DNA of 64,000 nt from Aliiroseovarius sp. F47248L (lineage in GTDB: Bacteria > Pseudomonadota > Alphaproteobacteria > Rhodobacterales > Rhodobacteraceae). Under the pieces are notes generated by a model. It had not been told where the DNA came from, made no database searches, and saw only the letters and a program-made list of their open reading frames with translations. Shown here in pieces: positions 28,408 to 37,312 of this stretch. Each line of letters starts with the position of its first letter. The first letter of the stretch is position 1. The stretch is taken from assembly GCF_023016085.1 (NCBI RefSeq), contig NZ_JALKBF010000001.1, forward strand, positions 1,116,001 to 1,180,000, given 5' to 3'. A program made the translations under genes and the position numbers.

Positions 28408-28935
28408 TTACGACTTTTTCTTTTTGTTGTCGCGGGCGGGTTCGTCCAGCACTTCGACATCGTCCACATCGGCGTCCGTAAAGTCGTCGTCGTATGCTTC
28501 TTCGCGGCTGGCTTGCGCAGCATTGGCGCGTTCATCCATGAACTGGTCGAACTCGGACTTGTCCTTCGCAGCGCGCAGGCGTTCCAGGAAGGCTTCGAAC
28601 GCTTCTTGTTCGCTCATCAACCGGCGCAGGGTTTCCGCCTTATAGGCGTCGAACGCGGTGTTGCCCGAGGTCGAGAAGCCGTGGCGACGCGCGTAACGTG
28701 CATCTTTCCATGCAGTTGTTTCGGTTGATCGACGGTGGCTGCAAGATTTCGAGAACATGCGTTTGCTCCAGATCATATAGGCAAGAAGGGCCAGCCCGAT
28801 GGGCCAGAAGAAGATGAAGCTGATGACCATGGCGGCGATCCAAGCGCCTTTGCCGCGCTCGTCCAGCCATGCTTCGCTTCGCGAAAACCAACCGCGCGGG
28901 GCGGCAGGGAAGTCGGTTTGAGCGGCGGTGTTCAT
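28408..28935 (-). CDS. DUF2852 family membrane protein
   Basis: A 175-residue protein of the DUF2852 family with one membrane segment (about residues 31-54, IAAMVISFIFFWPIGLALLAYMIW), a Ser/Arg/His-rich stretch, a helical region (ETLRRLMSEQEAFEAFLERLRAAKDKSEFDQFMDER) typical of the family, and an acidic then lysine-rich tail. No function is known. Twin palindromes in the AT-rich upstream region suggest dedicated regulation. Confidence 0.82.
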   Translation of the reverse strand: MNTAAQTDFPAAPRGWFSRSEAWLDERGKGAWIAAMVISFIFFWPIGLALLAYMIWSKRMFSKSCSHRRSTETTAWKDARYARRHGFSTSGNTAFDAYKAETLRRLMSEQEAFEAFLERLRAAKDKSEFDQFMDERANAAQASREEAYDDDFTDADVDDVEVLDEPARDNKKKKS

Positions 28936-28961
28936 GGTTAGGTCTCCGTAGTTGGCGTTGA

Positions 28962-28980
28962 ATGTGAATGCCTTTCACAT
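28962..28980 (-). promoter_or_regulatory. Palindrome 1 upstream of DUF2852 gene
   Basis: ATGTGAA-N5-TTCACAT, a perfect 7-bp inverted repeat with five-base spacer, 27 bases upstream of the start codon. It also fits TGT-N11-ACA. Confidence 0.5.
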
Positions 28981-29020
28981 GATTAGGATGTGGGTATTTC
29001 TGCCTTCCCATCAAGGGTTA

Positions 29021-29039
29021 ATGTGAAACTTTTTTACAT
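29021..29039 (-). promoter_or_regulatory. Palindrome 2 upstream of DUF2852 gene
   Basis: ATGTGAA-N5-TTTACAT, the same motif with one mismatch and the same five-base spacer, centred 59 bases from palindrome 1. The flanking sequence (about 28980-29090) is AT-rich. Confidence 0.5.
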
Positions 29040-29114
29040 TATTTAAGTAAAGAGTTGAAATTAAACAAAAAAAGCCGCAAAAATTTGGTGACCTTTCCTG
29101 TCTTGTAACAGCGT

Positions 29115-29645
29115 TCAAGCGCGAGGACCGAACCACATGCGGCGGATCAGACCGTCTTTCAGCACAAACTGGTGATACAGCCAGCCCGCGATATGAGCGA
29201 GAATCGTCAGCGCAAGCAGGGTGGCGACAACGCCATGCACCACGCGTGGGGTCAGATCATCAAAGGTTTCGGGCAGGGGCGCGCCTGAGCCGCCAAACAC
29301 GATCCCCGGCAGACCGGCAGTGATCGAAATGCCAATCCCGCTGGCCACCATCAACAGAACCAGCGCGTAAAGCCCCCAATGGGCGGCACGCGCGCCGGTG
29401 TTCAGCAGGGCATTGCCTGCATCGGCTTTGGGCGGGTGTGGCGTTCTGAGCCGCGTCGCCAGCCGCAGTAACATCAGCGCCCCGATCACCAATCCGACCG
29501 TCATATGGGCGCGCAGGCTGAACATTTTGTCTGGGCTGTCATTCGGCAGGGGGGCCAATACCTGGCTGCCCATGACCAACGCGCCGATGATCAGACCGGC
29601 GAGGATCCAGTGCAAAGCGACCAGAAGGGGGTGATAACGAGTCAT
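29115..29645 (-). CDS. Cytochrome b561-family protein
   Basis: A 176-residue four-helix membrane cytochrome of the prokaryotic b561 family, which binds two hemes b and passes electrons from ubiquinol, for example as a superoxide:quinone oxidoreductase. Candidate heme ligands are the histidines in YHPLLVALHWILAG (helix 1), RAHMTVGLV (helix 2), RAAHWGLYALVLL (helix 3) and LTILAHIAGWLYHQFV (helix 4). Length and the ending LIRRMWF are typical. It stands alone. Confidence 0.92.
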   Translation of the reverse strand: MTRYHPLLVALHWILAGLIIGALVMGSQVLAPLPNDSPDKMFSLRAHMTVGLVIGALMLLRLATRLRTPHPPKADAGNALLNTGARAAHWGLYALVLLMVASGIGISITAGLPGIVFGGSGAPLPETFDDLTPRVVHGVVATLLALTILAHIAGWLYHQFVLKDGLIRRMWFGPRA

Positions 29646-29757
29646 GGCAGTCTCCGGGTTGGGAATATGTGGGGCATGTTAGTTGCACTTGAAAGGTTGG
29701 CATGAGAAAACTTGCAAGTGCAAGCGATCAGGTTCGCTCAGCGAGGATGTCATGGCG

Positions 29758-30237
29758 TCAGGTGGGGACCGTCACGAAATCGCCCTCCACGGCTGCTGTG
29801 GCCTTGATCAGTGCCGCCGGTGGGGCCGGGAACACATGACGCGGCGTGCCTGCTGCAGCCCAGACCGTGTCGAATGCCAACAAGCGCGGGTCATAATAGG
29901 CGCGCACTTTCTGGATCAGCCCGACCGGCGACACGCCTCCGATGGCAAAACCAGTCTCGGCGCGGATCAGCTTGGCATCGGCCTTGCCCAAAGGTTCGCC
30001 TGCCAGCGCCGAGGCTTTCCCTGCATCAACCTGATTGCCACCCGCGGTCAGGAACAGAATGACATGTCCGCTGTCCTCACCCCGAAAGATGATCGACTTG
30101 GCAATCTGATCCAATTCGCACCCGACGGCGCGGGCGGCATCTTCTGCGGTTCGGGTGCCGTCCGACATCTCGCTTATCTCAGTGTCGATGCCAAGATCAT
30201 CCAGTGCCTGTTTCACACGTTTCAGGCTTTTCGACAT
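29758..30237 (-). CDS. YbaK/ProX-type aminoacyl-tRNA deacylase
   Basis: A 159-residue member of the YbaK/EbsC family, trans-editing proteins that hydrolyse mischarged tRNAs such as Cys-tRNA(Pro). Seen: the helix QALDDLGIDTEISEMS, CELDQIAKSIIF with the conserved lysine, and AIGGVSPVGLIQKVRAYYD. ATG 30237 is 8 bases after AAAGGG. It is divergent from glnE with about 130 bases between; no related genes adjoin. Confidence 0.9.
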   Translation of the reverse strand: MSKSLKRVKQALDDLGIDTEISEMSDGTRTAEDAARAVGCELDQIAKSIIFRGEDSGHVILFLTAGGNQVDAGKASALAGEPLGKADAKLIRAETGFAIGGVSPVGLIQKVRAYYDPRLLAFDTVWAAAGTPRHVFPAPPAALIKATAAVEGDFVTVPT

Positions 30238-30370
30238 GTGTGGACCCTTTCGTTTATCACCGTCGGGCCAAGTTATCCAAATGCCCGCACAGCACAAGAT
30301 ACCGCGGCCTTATGGCTGCAACTCATACTCGCCAGTTGACCCGCCCGAACCGGCAGCGCAATTTGCGCCT

Positions 30371-33172
30371 ATGAGCCATCAGCCCTTTGCCACCCGCATC
30401 ACCCGTTGCCCAATCCCGTTCGAGTCCGAACCCGCAGACGAGATCGACGCACTGTTTGCCGACTTATCGCCCGAGCTACGCGACGTGCTGGCGGGTGCTG
30501 CGGGCTGTGCACCTTACCTAAAAGAGCTGATGGAGAAGCAGGCCATTTGGCTGCGCGCGGTGCTGACCCAAGCGCCCGAGGATGCGATCACCACGGTTCT
30601 GGCAGAGGTCTCGCCACAGGCGGACGGCGACAGCGCCCTGCGCGCCACTTTGCGCGTAGCAAAGCAGCGGGTCGCCTTGTTGGCGGGGCTGGCCGATCTC
30701 GCCGGTGTTTATACCTTGGAACAAGTGACAGGTGCGCTGACGGATCTGGCCGATCACGCCACAAACACGGCAATTCAGTTTCAGGTCGCGCAGGAAATCC
30801 GCCGTGGCAAACTGCCCGGTATGACCGAAGATGATATTGCCACCGCAGGCGGTATGGTCGCCATGGCGATGGGCAAGATGGGCGCGCACGAGCTGAACTA
30901 TAGCTCGGACATTGATCTGATCATGTTGTTTGACGACAGTAAATTCGAAGGGTCCGATTTCCACAACGCACGCGCCAGCCACATCCGCGCAACCCGCAAG
31001 ATGAGTGCAATGTTGTCTGAGTTGACCGCTGATGGCTATGTGTTCCGCACCGACCTGCGTTTGCGCCCCGATCCGGCTGTGACACCCGTTTGTGTCTCTA
31101 TGGAAGCTGCTGAACGCTATTACGAAAGCCTTGGCCGAACTTGGGAACGTGCTGCCCACATCAAAGCAAGACCCTGCGGTGGGGATATTGCAGCCGGCGA
31201 CGCGTATCTGACCCGGCTTCGTCCCTTCATCTGGCGCAAGCATCTGGATTTCGCCGCCATTCAGGACGCCCATGACATGCGCCTTCGCATTCGCGAACAC
31301 AAGGGGCTTCACGGCGACATCACCTTGCCCAGCCATGACATGAAACTGGGGCGCGGCGGCATTCGCGAGATCGAGTTTTTTACCCAAACCCGCCAGATCA
31401 TCGCGGGGGGGCGCGACGAAAGCCTGCGAATGCGTGGCACGGTGGACGGTTTGGCAGCGCTGGCGGGCAAGGGGTGGATCCCTGGTGATGTGGCACAGAC
31501 GTTGACGGGCCATTACCGTTTTCATCGCGAGGTCGAACACCGCGTTCAAATGATGCGCGACACACAGACCCATAAGCTGCCATCGACAGATGCGGGGTTT
31601 GATCGGCTTGCGCGGATGATGGGGGAAGGGGACACCGAGGCGCTGAAATCCCGCCTCCATGACGCCTTGTCCGAAGTTCACACTGTAACCGAGAGTTTCT
31701 TTGCCCCAGATGGCTCTGCCGCAGATACACGCGAACTGGACGAAACTGAAGCCGAGATCGTGCACCGGTGGGAAAGCTATCCCTGCCTGCGATCAACCCG
31801 TGCGGTCGAGATTTTTAACCGTCTGAAACCTGACTTGCTGGCGCGCCTTGCCGAAGCTCCGCGCCCACACGAGGCCTTGATCCATTTCGATGGGTTCCTG
31901 TCACGTCTGCCCGCCGGGGTGCAGCTGTTTTCGCTGTTTGAAGCAAACCCGACGCTGGTTGACCTGATCGTCGACATCGCTGCCACGGCCCCTGCGTTGG
32001 CTACCTATCTGGGGCACAACGCACAGGTTCTGGATGCCGTGATCGGTGGCGGATTCTTCGAGGATTGGCCGGGTGCCGAGGCTCTTCAGTCGCAGCTTGA
32101 ACGCCGCTTGCAGGCTCTACCGGATTACGAAGCGCGGCTTGATGGCACCCGCCGTTGGATGAAGGAATGGCATTTCCGCATCGGTGTGCATTTGTTGCGC
32201 GGATTGATCACCGCGCGCGAGGCAGGCACGCAATACAGTGATCTTGCCGATGCGGTAATCCGCGCGATCTGGCCGGTGGTGGTCGAAAATTTCGCCGCAA
32301 AACACGGCGATCCACCGGGCGCTGGTGCCGCGATCATAGGCATGGGTTCATTGGGCGCGCGTTGCCTGACGACAACCTCAGATCTTGATCTGATCGTGAT
32401 CTACGACCCGCAAGGCGAAGAGATGTCCGACGGCCGTCGCCCGCTGGCGACCCGCACCTATTATGCACGCCTGACACAAGCGTTCCTGACCGCATTATCA
32501 GCTCCGATGGCCGAAGGGCGGCTATACGAGGTTGATATGCGCCTGCGCCCCTCGGGTCGTCAGGGTCCGGTTGCGACCTCGATCGACAGCTTCCGAGCCT
32601 ATCAGAAAGACGAGGCCTGGACGTGGGAGCATCTTGCCCTGACCCGCGCACGGGTGGTGGCCGGTCCTGACAGCGTGGCGCAAGCCTATGATGCGGCCCG
32701 CGCCGAGGTGATGGCATTTGAGCGCGACCCGGTCAAAGTCGTGGCCGATGTGATCGACATGCGAAACCGGATTGCCGAAGCGAAAACCGGTGGTGGTGCC
32801 TTGGATGCTAAACTGGGTGTGGGACATTTGCAGGACGTGGAACTGGTGGCGCAGGCCGCCGCGCTTTTGTCCCACGACACGGCCCGCGATCCGGCTGCGC
32901 AGATCAATCAAGGTGTGGCGCTTGGCTGGTTCTCGTCCGCGCAAGGACAAGCGATGGCCGCCAGCCACGATCTGATGTGGCGCCTCCAAGCGGTCTCAAA
33001 ACTCCTGTCGGAAGGTTCTTTGGACCTTGACGCGCTTGGGAAGGGCGGTCAGGACTTGCTTATGCGTGAGACCGGTGCCGAAAGTGAGGCGGCGCTGGTC
33101 AAGGATTTAGAGACCAAGGCTCGGGCTGCCGCCCGCGCCATAGACGAGGTGCTGGCGTCACCCCCGGGCTAA
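30371..33172 (+). CDS. glnE: Bifunctional glutamine synthetase adenylyltransferase/deadenylase
   Basis: GlnE, about 933 residues, adenylylates and deadenylylates glutamine synthetase according to PII state. Two nucleotidyltransferase domains are visible: N-terminal (deadenylase) GKMGAHELNYSSDIDLIMLF near residue 168 and C-terminal (adenylase) GMGSLGARCLTTTSDLDLIV near 657, each with the SDxD metal motif. Helical linkers contain RRWMKEWHFRIGVHLLRG. The start MSHQPFATRITRCP gives the usual length, though the ribosome binding site is poor and an upstream ATG at 30281 is possible. Confidence 0.95.
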   Translation: MSHQPFATRITRCPIPFESEPADEIDALFADLSPELRDVLAGAAGCAPYLKELMEKQAIWLRAVLTQAPEDAITTVLAEVSPQADGDSALRATLRVAKQRVALLAGLADLAGVYTLEQVTGALTDLADHATNTAIQFQVAQEIRRGKLPGMTEDDIATAGGMVAMAMGKMGAHELNYSSDIDLIMLFDDSKFEGSDFHNARASHIRATRKMSAMLSELTADGYVFRTDLRLRPDPAVTPVCVSMEAAERYYESLGRTWERAAHIKARPCGGDIAAGDAYLTRLRPFIWRKHLDFAAIQDAHDMRLRIREHKGLHGDITLPSHDMKLGRGGIREIEFFTQTRQIIAGGRDESLRMRGTVDGLAALAGKGWIPGDVAQTLTGHYRFHREVEHRVQMMRDTQTHKLPSTDAGFDRLARMMGEGDTEALKSRLHDALSEVHTVTESFFAPDGSAADTRELDETEAEIVHRWESYPCLRSTRAVEIFNRLKPDLLARLAEAPRPHEALIHFDGFLSRLPAGVQLFSLFEANPTLVDLIVDIAATAPALATYLGHNAQVLDAVIGGGFFEDWPGAEALQSQLERRLQALPDYEARLDGTRRWMKEWHFRIGVHLLRGLITAREAGTQYSDLADAVIRAIWPVVVENFAAKHGDPPGAGAAIIGMGSLGARCLTTTSDLDLIVIYDPQGEEMSDGRRPLATRTYYARLTQAFLTALSAPMAEGRLYEVDMRLRPSGRQGPVATSIDSFRAYQKDEAWTWEHLALTRARVVAGPDSVAQAYDAARAEVMAFERDPVKVVADVIDMRNRIAEAKTGGGALDAKLGVGHLQDVELVAQAAALLSHDTARDPAAQINQGVALGWFSSAQGQAMAASHDLMWRLQAVSKLLSEGSLDLDALGKGGQDLLMRETGAESEAALVKDLETKARAAARAIDEVLASPPG

Positions 33173-33201
33173 CCCCGCGATGCCATTACCGGGAGGGCAG
33201 C

Positions 33202-33474
33202 ATGACAGACCTCATCAAAGCCATCGATCCACGCGGCCTGATCCGCGAAAGCTACCGCATCGAGGGGATCCGGATCGAGGAGTGCCGATCCATCTTCCTT
33301 GACTGGGCGTTGTTTGACGACCACGAGATGCCGCAGGCGGACCGGATCGAGACGTTGATTGCGCATTACGGGACGGATGCTCCAGAGCACCCGATGACCG
33401 AGGTGATGCGGCTGGCGCTGGACGAGGCGGCGGTGCCTAAGCGTCGCGGGGGGCGGAAGGGCAGAGTGGGCTGA
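33202..33474 (+). CDS. Small conserved protein, unknown
   Basis: A 90-residue soluble protein with GGGAGG before the ATG, following glnE after 29 bases and so probably on the same transcript. It opens with MTDLIKAIDPRGLIRESYRI, contains ECRSIFLDWALFDD, and ends in a basic tail (KRRGGRKGRVG). I have the impression of a widespread short Rhodobacterales protein but no named domain. Function unknown. Confidence 0.7.
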   Translation: MTDLIKAIDPRGLIRESYRIEGIRIEECRSIFLDWALFDDHEMPQADRIETLIAHYGTDAPEHPMTEVMRLALDEAAVPKRRGGRKGRVG

Positions 33475-33574
33475 TTGGCTGGCAAGCTGGGACTGACACG
33501 GCACCGCGTGATTCAAAGGGCAAGACGATACCCGACTGCCCCGACACACCCGATCTGCGACGGGACAAGAAATC

Positions 33575-34258
33575 CTAGGCTTTGTTTGGCCCTGTAATTT
33601 GCGCCGCGTCGGTTTTGGCAAGAAACCAGACCAGAATGGACGTGATCAAGATCTGTCCCAGGATGATCAGCGCGAAGGTCTTGGGGTGCCCGCTCAGAGC
33701 AACCTCTCCTGCATTCAGTGTCGCCGAATAGAATGGGATCGAGGCAATTCCCAAGATCACGATCAAGACAAGCAGCATCCGGTTTCCGCGATAGATATGC
33801 CAGCACGCGATACCCCAGCATGTTTCCACGAAAAGCGCGACAATCGGATAAATCGCATAGAGACCTGAACCAAATCGGTCATTTCCCAAGTAGGGTGCAA
33901 ACTCGATGTCCTTGGCATGTACCAAAAGATCAAGCACAATATGCGACACCACTCCCAAGGACATGGCAAAAGCCGCCACCCGAGCGGCGCTGCCCTGGCG
34001 CCACAGGAAGATCATGCCAACGCATGTTGCGATCAAAATGCTGCCGGCGATTGAGTGCGAAAATGGCATGTGTTCCATGTGGATATCCGAAATCGAGCGC
34101 ATGTTTTCGTCGACAATTGTTCTTTCGACGCCGATCAGGTTCAACCCCACCCACAGGTATTCCACCGCTTCGACCGACAGTATCAGGCCGAAAAGAGGCG
34201 CAGAAGGGAAGGTCTTTTTCAGAACCAGCGCAGTTGCGATGTGATTGATGGCTTGCAT
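33575..34258 (-). CDS. DUF457/YdjM-like membrane-bound metal-dependent hydrolase
   Basis: A 227-residue protein with about six membrane segments. Histidine and acidic residues fit the YdjM/DUF457 family of membrane metal-dependent hydrolases: NHIATALVL at the start, HMPFSHSIAGSI, and VVSHIVLDLLVHAKDI. ATG 34258 is chosen because GGAGA precedes it; an ATG 15 bases upstream (34273) lacks a site. The promoter carries the same palindrome as the TetR gene upstream, so it is probably the TetR target. Substrate unknown. Confidence 0.68.
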   Translation of the reverse strand: MQAINHIATALVLKKTFPSAPLFGLILSVEAVEYLWVGLNLIGVERTIVDENMRSISDIHMEHMPFSHSIAGSILIATCVGMIFLWRQGSAARVAAFAMSLGVVSHIVLDLLVHAKDIEFAPYLGNDRFGSGLYAIYPIVALFVETCWGIACWHIYRGNRMLLVLIVILGIASIPFYSATLNAGEVALSGHPKTFALIILGQILITSILVWFLAKTDAAQITGPNKA

Positions 34259-34277
34259 GTCTTGGGTCTCCATGAAA

Positions 34278-34295
34278 GGTAAGCAAATGCTAACC
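34278..34295 (-). promoter_or_regulatory. TetR-type operator copy at the membrane protein gene
   Basis: GGTAAGC-AAAT-GCTAACC is a 7-bp inverted repeat with one mismatch and a four-base spacer, 20 bases upstream of the chosen start. It matches the palindrome before the TetR gene at 34930-34947. Confidence 0.6.
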
Positions 34296-34325
34296 TAGGG
34301 GTTAAAAAAAAATGGGTCAGAAAAA

Positions 34326-34922
34326 TCAGCCGAGGCCATCATGGAGCAGACGCGCGCTTCCTTCTGCATAACTTCGAGCGGGACCGGGAAGGGCGCACAG
34401 GAAAATCTGGCGCATCAGCTGGTTCAGCAGACCGATCACCATCGAAATTTGCAACTCGACGGTCTCATCCTGACCGACCAGACCGGCCTTTCTTCCGTCT
34501 TCAAGTATCTCACGCAGGATGCTGATCGCTGTGCGGTCGCTCAGCCGCTCGGACGCTTCGGGCCATAGTATCGTCAGGTTGTCCGTTACGAAAATCGCGG
34601 CGTTTGGATCCACGTCATAGGCACCCAGAACACATCTAACAAAGCCCTGGAATTTTTCAGAAAACCTTAGCTCTTTCGGTGTGGCCTGGACCAGTCGTTT
34701 CATATGTTCGCGATAACAGCGTTCAAACAGGGTCAGGGCCAGATCATGTTTTGTTCTGAAATGCTTGTAGAGCGCGGGATTTGTCAGTCCAGCAGCTGCA
34801 CCGATATCTCTGATCGTGGTTTCCGACAGTCCTTTTGTTGCGAACAGGCGCAGCCCTTCGCGCAGAATGCTCGCTTTTCCGACTGGTTCACCGTCGAGGA
34901 TGTAAAAAGGTCTATCAGTCAT
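34326..34922 (-). CDS. TetR/AcrR-family transcriptional regulator
   Basis: A 198-residue repressor with an N-terminal TetR helix-turn-helix: GLRLFATKGLSETTIRDIGAAAG then LTNPALYKHFRTKHDLALTLF. The C-terminal ligand domain is helical and not assignable to a subgroup. Its own start is eight bases from a perfect palindrome, indicating autoregulation, and a near-identical palindrome precedes the membrane protein gene downstream. The inducer is unknown. Confidence 0.9.
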   Translation of the reverse strand: MTDRPFYILDGEPVGKASILREGLRLFATKGLSETTIRDIGAAAGLTNPALYKHFRTKHDLALTLFERCYREHMKRLVQATPKELRFSEKFQGFVRCVLGAYDVDPNAAIFVTDNLTILWPEASERLSDRTAISILREILEDGRKAGLVGQDETVELQISMVIGLLNQLMRQIFLCALPGPARSYAEGSARLLHDGLG

Positions 34923-34929
34923 TTGGAAA

Positions 34930-34947
34930 GGTTAGCTATCGCTAACC
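34930..34947 (-). promoter_or_regulatory. TetR operator at its own promoter
   Basis: GGTTAGC-TATC-GCTAACC, a perfect 7-bp inverted repeat with a four-base spacer directly upstream of the regulator start codon. Confidence 0.68.
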
Positions 34948-35019
34948 AGTCTGTCAACTGCCAAGAAATGGGTCCGATTTAGCGTTTTGTAACTTATGCA
35001 TGACTAGTTTGCTTCTAAC

Positions 35020-35991
35020 ATGACAACCTCAGCTTTGATCAGATTCAGACTTCAGACAGTTTTAGGCGCTTTGGTTGTTTCCAGCTTCGCTCAGTTTGCC
35101 ATCGCAGACGACACAAAGATTTGCGGTAGCATCGCAGAACTGAAACAGATCAGGCAACGGGTGGCAGAAGAGGGGCGACCCGTCGACATGAACGCGATTA
35201 TGCGCCATCTGACAACCTTGCAAAAACAGCTGGAACATGTGCAAACAACAAACAGCAACTTGGACAAACAGGGTGCAGGGGACACGTTGACATCGGCAGT
35301 GTTCGTGCTGAGACGGATGAGCGTTAACTCGATTGCGGATCCTGTACTCGCATCGGTTGCCTTTGAACATGATTTGTCACAACTGATACAGGCCCTGCAG
35401 CGGGTCTCGCCACTTTTCGGATGCGAAGCAAATCCACAGGTTCCTCGCGATGCTGTGCGAAAACCTCTCGAACCGTTAAGGCCTGATTCCTCGGAAAAGT
35501 TGTCAACATCCAGCGTCGCCGTACGTCCGGTGATTGGCATTGCAACAGCAGTTTTTATCGCGACCATCGTCGTCACCGTGGGTCTCTTCCGCTGGTCTCT
35601 TAGAAGCCGGGAACCACGCACGAACTGCAGAACACCGTTTCTGTTTCTCGCAGAAGACTATTGCACGATTTCAAATTTCGTGGACATCAACAGAAACGGG
35701 GCGAAGATCGAAGTGGGATCAGAGCATGTGGTGGGGTTGCGCGGTGAGTTCTTTTTTTGCGGTCACAAGGCAACTGGACGGGTGATGTGGAGAAATACAT
35801 ATTTCGCCGGCATCCAGTTCAAACCTAAAATCACTCAGGAAATGATGGATGATGTGGTGGTTATGAGCCGTACATCGATCGCCGATAGCGGTTTGCAAAA
35901 CAACGCCACGACCTGTTTCCATGTCGGATGTCACAAGACCTGTCCAAAGCATAAAGCAACAACATTTTCAAAACTGCAGCAAAAACAATAG
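35020..35991 (+). CDS. Exported, membrane-anchored protein with C-terminal PilZ-like domain
   Basis: A 323-residue protein in four parts: a signal peptide (VLGALVVSSFAQFAIADD), a helical extracytoplasmic region of about 130 residues with paired cysteines (KICGS, FGCEA), one membrane segment near residues 168-192 (VIGIATAVFIATIVVTVGLF), and a cytoplasmic PilZ-like domain near 205-285 (CTISNFVDINRNGAKIEV, then YFAGIQFKP). PilZ domains bind cyclic di-GMP; the RxxxR part is not clear here, so binding is uncertain. The Cys/His-rich tail (CFHVGCHKTCPKHK) could bind a metal. Codon use and AT content resemble its accessory-looking neighbours. Confidence 0.65.
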   Translation: MTTSALIRFRLQTVLGALVVSSFAQFAIADDTKICGSIAELKQIRQRVAEEGRPVDMNAIMRHLTTLQKQLEHVQTTNSNLDKQGAGDTLTSAVFVLRRMSVNSIADPVLASVAFEHDLSQLIQALQRVSPLFGCEANPQVPRDAVRKPLEPLRPDSSEKLSTSSVAVRPVIGIATAVFIATIVVTVGLFRWSLRSREPRTNCRTPFLFLAEDYCTISNFVDINRNGAKIEVGSEHVVGLRGEFFFCGHKATGRVMWRNTYFAGIQFKPKITQEMMDDVVVMSRTSIADSGLQNNATTCFHVGCHKTCPKHKATTFSKLQQKQ

Positions 35992-36013
35992 AACGTGTTT
36001 AACCGGCCAATGA

Positions 36014-37240
36014 TCAGGCTTCATTTGGTCTGAGCATCAGCCAGATCAGTGAAGCACCTGCCAGTGCCAGAAACGGAACCATAGCGATGTTCACGGCATT
36101 CCAGCCCTCGATCGTCGAACCACCCGAGCAGTTCATCAACCCACCCGATGCCAATGACGCGATGGTCACGCAGCCGAAGACGATCATGTCGTTCATGCCT
36201 TGAACGCGACCGCGCTCTTCCGGGGCGTGGGCGCCGGCCAGCATGGTGGTGGCGCCGATGAAGCCGAAATTCCAGCCGATGCCCAGCAAGATCAGGGCGA
36301 TAAAGAAGTTCTCAAGCTCGACCCCTTGCAGGGCGACGACGCCTGCCAGACCAAGGATCGCCAAGCCGGTCGCAATCACCTTGCGGGTGCCGAAACGGGC
36401 GATTAGGTGGCCGGTGAAAAAGCTGGGCACGAACATTGCCAACACGTGGGCTGTGACAACATTGCCTGCCATATCAGTTTCAAACCCACAGCCGACCACC
36501 GCCAGAGGGGTCGAAGTCATTACTAGATTCATCAGCGCGTAAGAGACCATGCCGCAGATGATCGCGACAGCAATCACAGGGTCACGTAGAAGCTCGCGTC
36601 GCGTGCGGCCCTTTGGATCGTCGATATGCGGCTTCGGCGGCTTGGGAATGTCCAACCCCAGAAACAGGAACGAGCCCACGATATTGATCACAATGATTGT
36701 CAGATACGCCCCCAAAAATGGTACGACCAGCGCGTCATTGGTCGCATTGAACAGCTGTGGGCCGATGACGGCCGAGGCCAGACCACCTGCCATCACGTAA
36801 GAAATCGCCTTCGGTCGAAATGCTGGCGAGGCAGTGTCTGCGGCTGCAAAGCGGAAGAAGCCTTGCGAAGACTGATAAAGGCCCATCAAGAAGGACCCAA
36901 TCAAGAAGATACCAAAATCCGCTTGTGTTAGCGCATAGGCACTGATCGCTGCGCCCAGCGATCCGCCCAGCGTGCCAAGCCAAAAGCCTACGCGGCGGCC
37001 GTAGGTTTGCATGACCCAACTTACGGGGTTGGCAAAGAACATGGAGCCGCCCACCATCATCGATATCGGAAGTGTGGCCCAGCACGGATTGGACGCCAGC
37101 GACTGCCCAGCCAGCCCAGCCATTGTGAAGATCATCGGCATCTGCGCGCCCAGAAAGGCTTGCGCCAACACAAGGATGGCGACGTTGCGCTTGGCGCGTG
37201 CGTTGTCGGCTGGGGTGAGTGTCGCGTCAGTCATGCGCAT
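36014..37240 (-). CDS. MFS transporter
   Basis: A complete 408-residue MFS permease with twelve predicted membrane segments. Motif-A-like loops are VMQTYGRRVGFWLG and LIARFGTRKVIATG, and the central cytoplasmic loop carries DIPKPPKPHIDDPKGRTRRE. Substrate unknown; location next to cobB might suggest a cofactor-related solute, which is only an inference from position. Start codons at 37240 or 37234 both lack a Shine-Dalgarno sequence. Confidence 0.88.
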   Translation of the reverse strand: MRMTDATLTPADNARAKRNVAILVLAQAFLGAQMPMIFTMAGLAGQSLASNPCWATLPISMMVGGSMFFANPVSWVMQTYGRRVGFWLGTLGGSLGAAISAYALTQADFGIFLIGSFLMGLYQSSQGFFRFAAADTASPAFRPKAISYVMAGGLASAVIGPQLFNATNDALVVPFLGAYLTIIVINIVGSFLFLGLDIPKPPKPHIDDPKGRTRRELLRDPVIAVAIICGMVSYALMNLVMTSTPLAVVGCGFETDMAGNVVTAHVLAMFVPSFFTGHLIARFGTRKVIATGLAILGLAGVVALQGVELENFFIALILLGIGWNFGFIGATTMLAGAHAPEERGRVQGMNDMIVFGCVTIASLASGGLMNCSGGSTIEGWNAVNIAMVPFLALAGASLIWLMLRPNEA

Positions 37241-37312
37241 ATGCGTATATGTGGGGCGTTGTTTTGACCAGACGGAAAAACCAAGCCGGACGCGGCAATT
37301 GATCGCTCTGGG

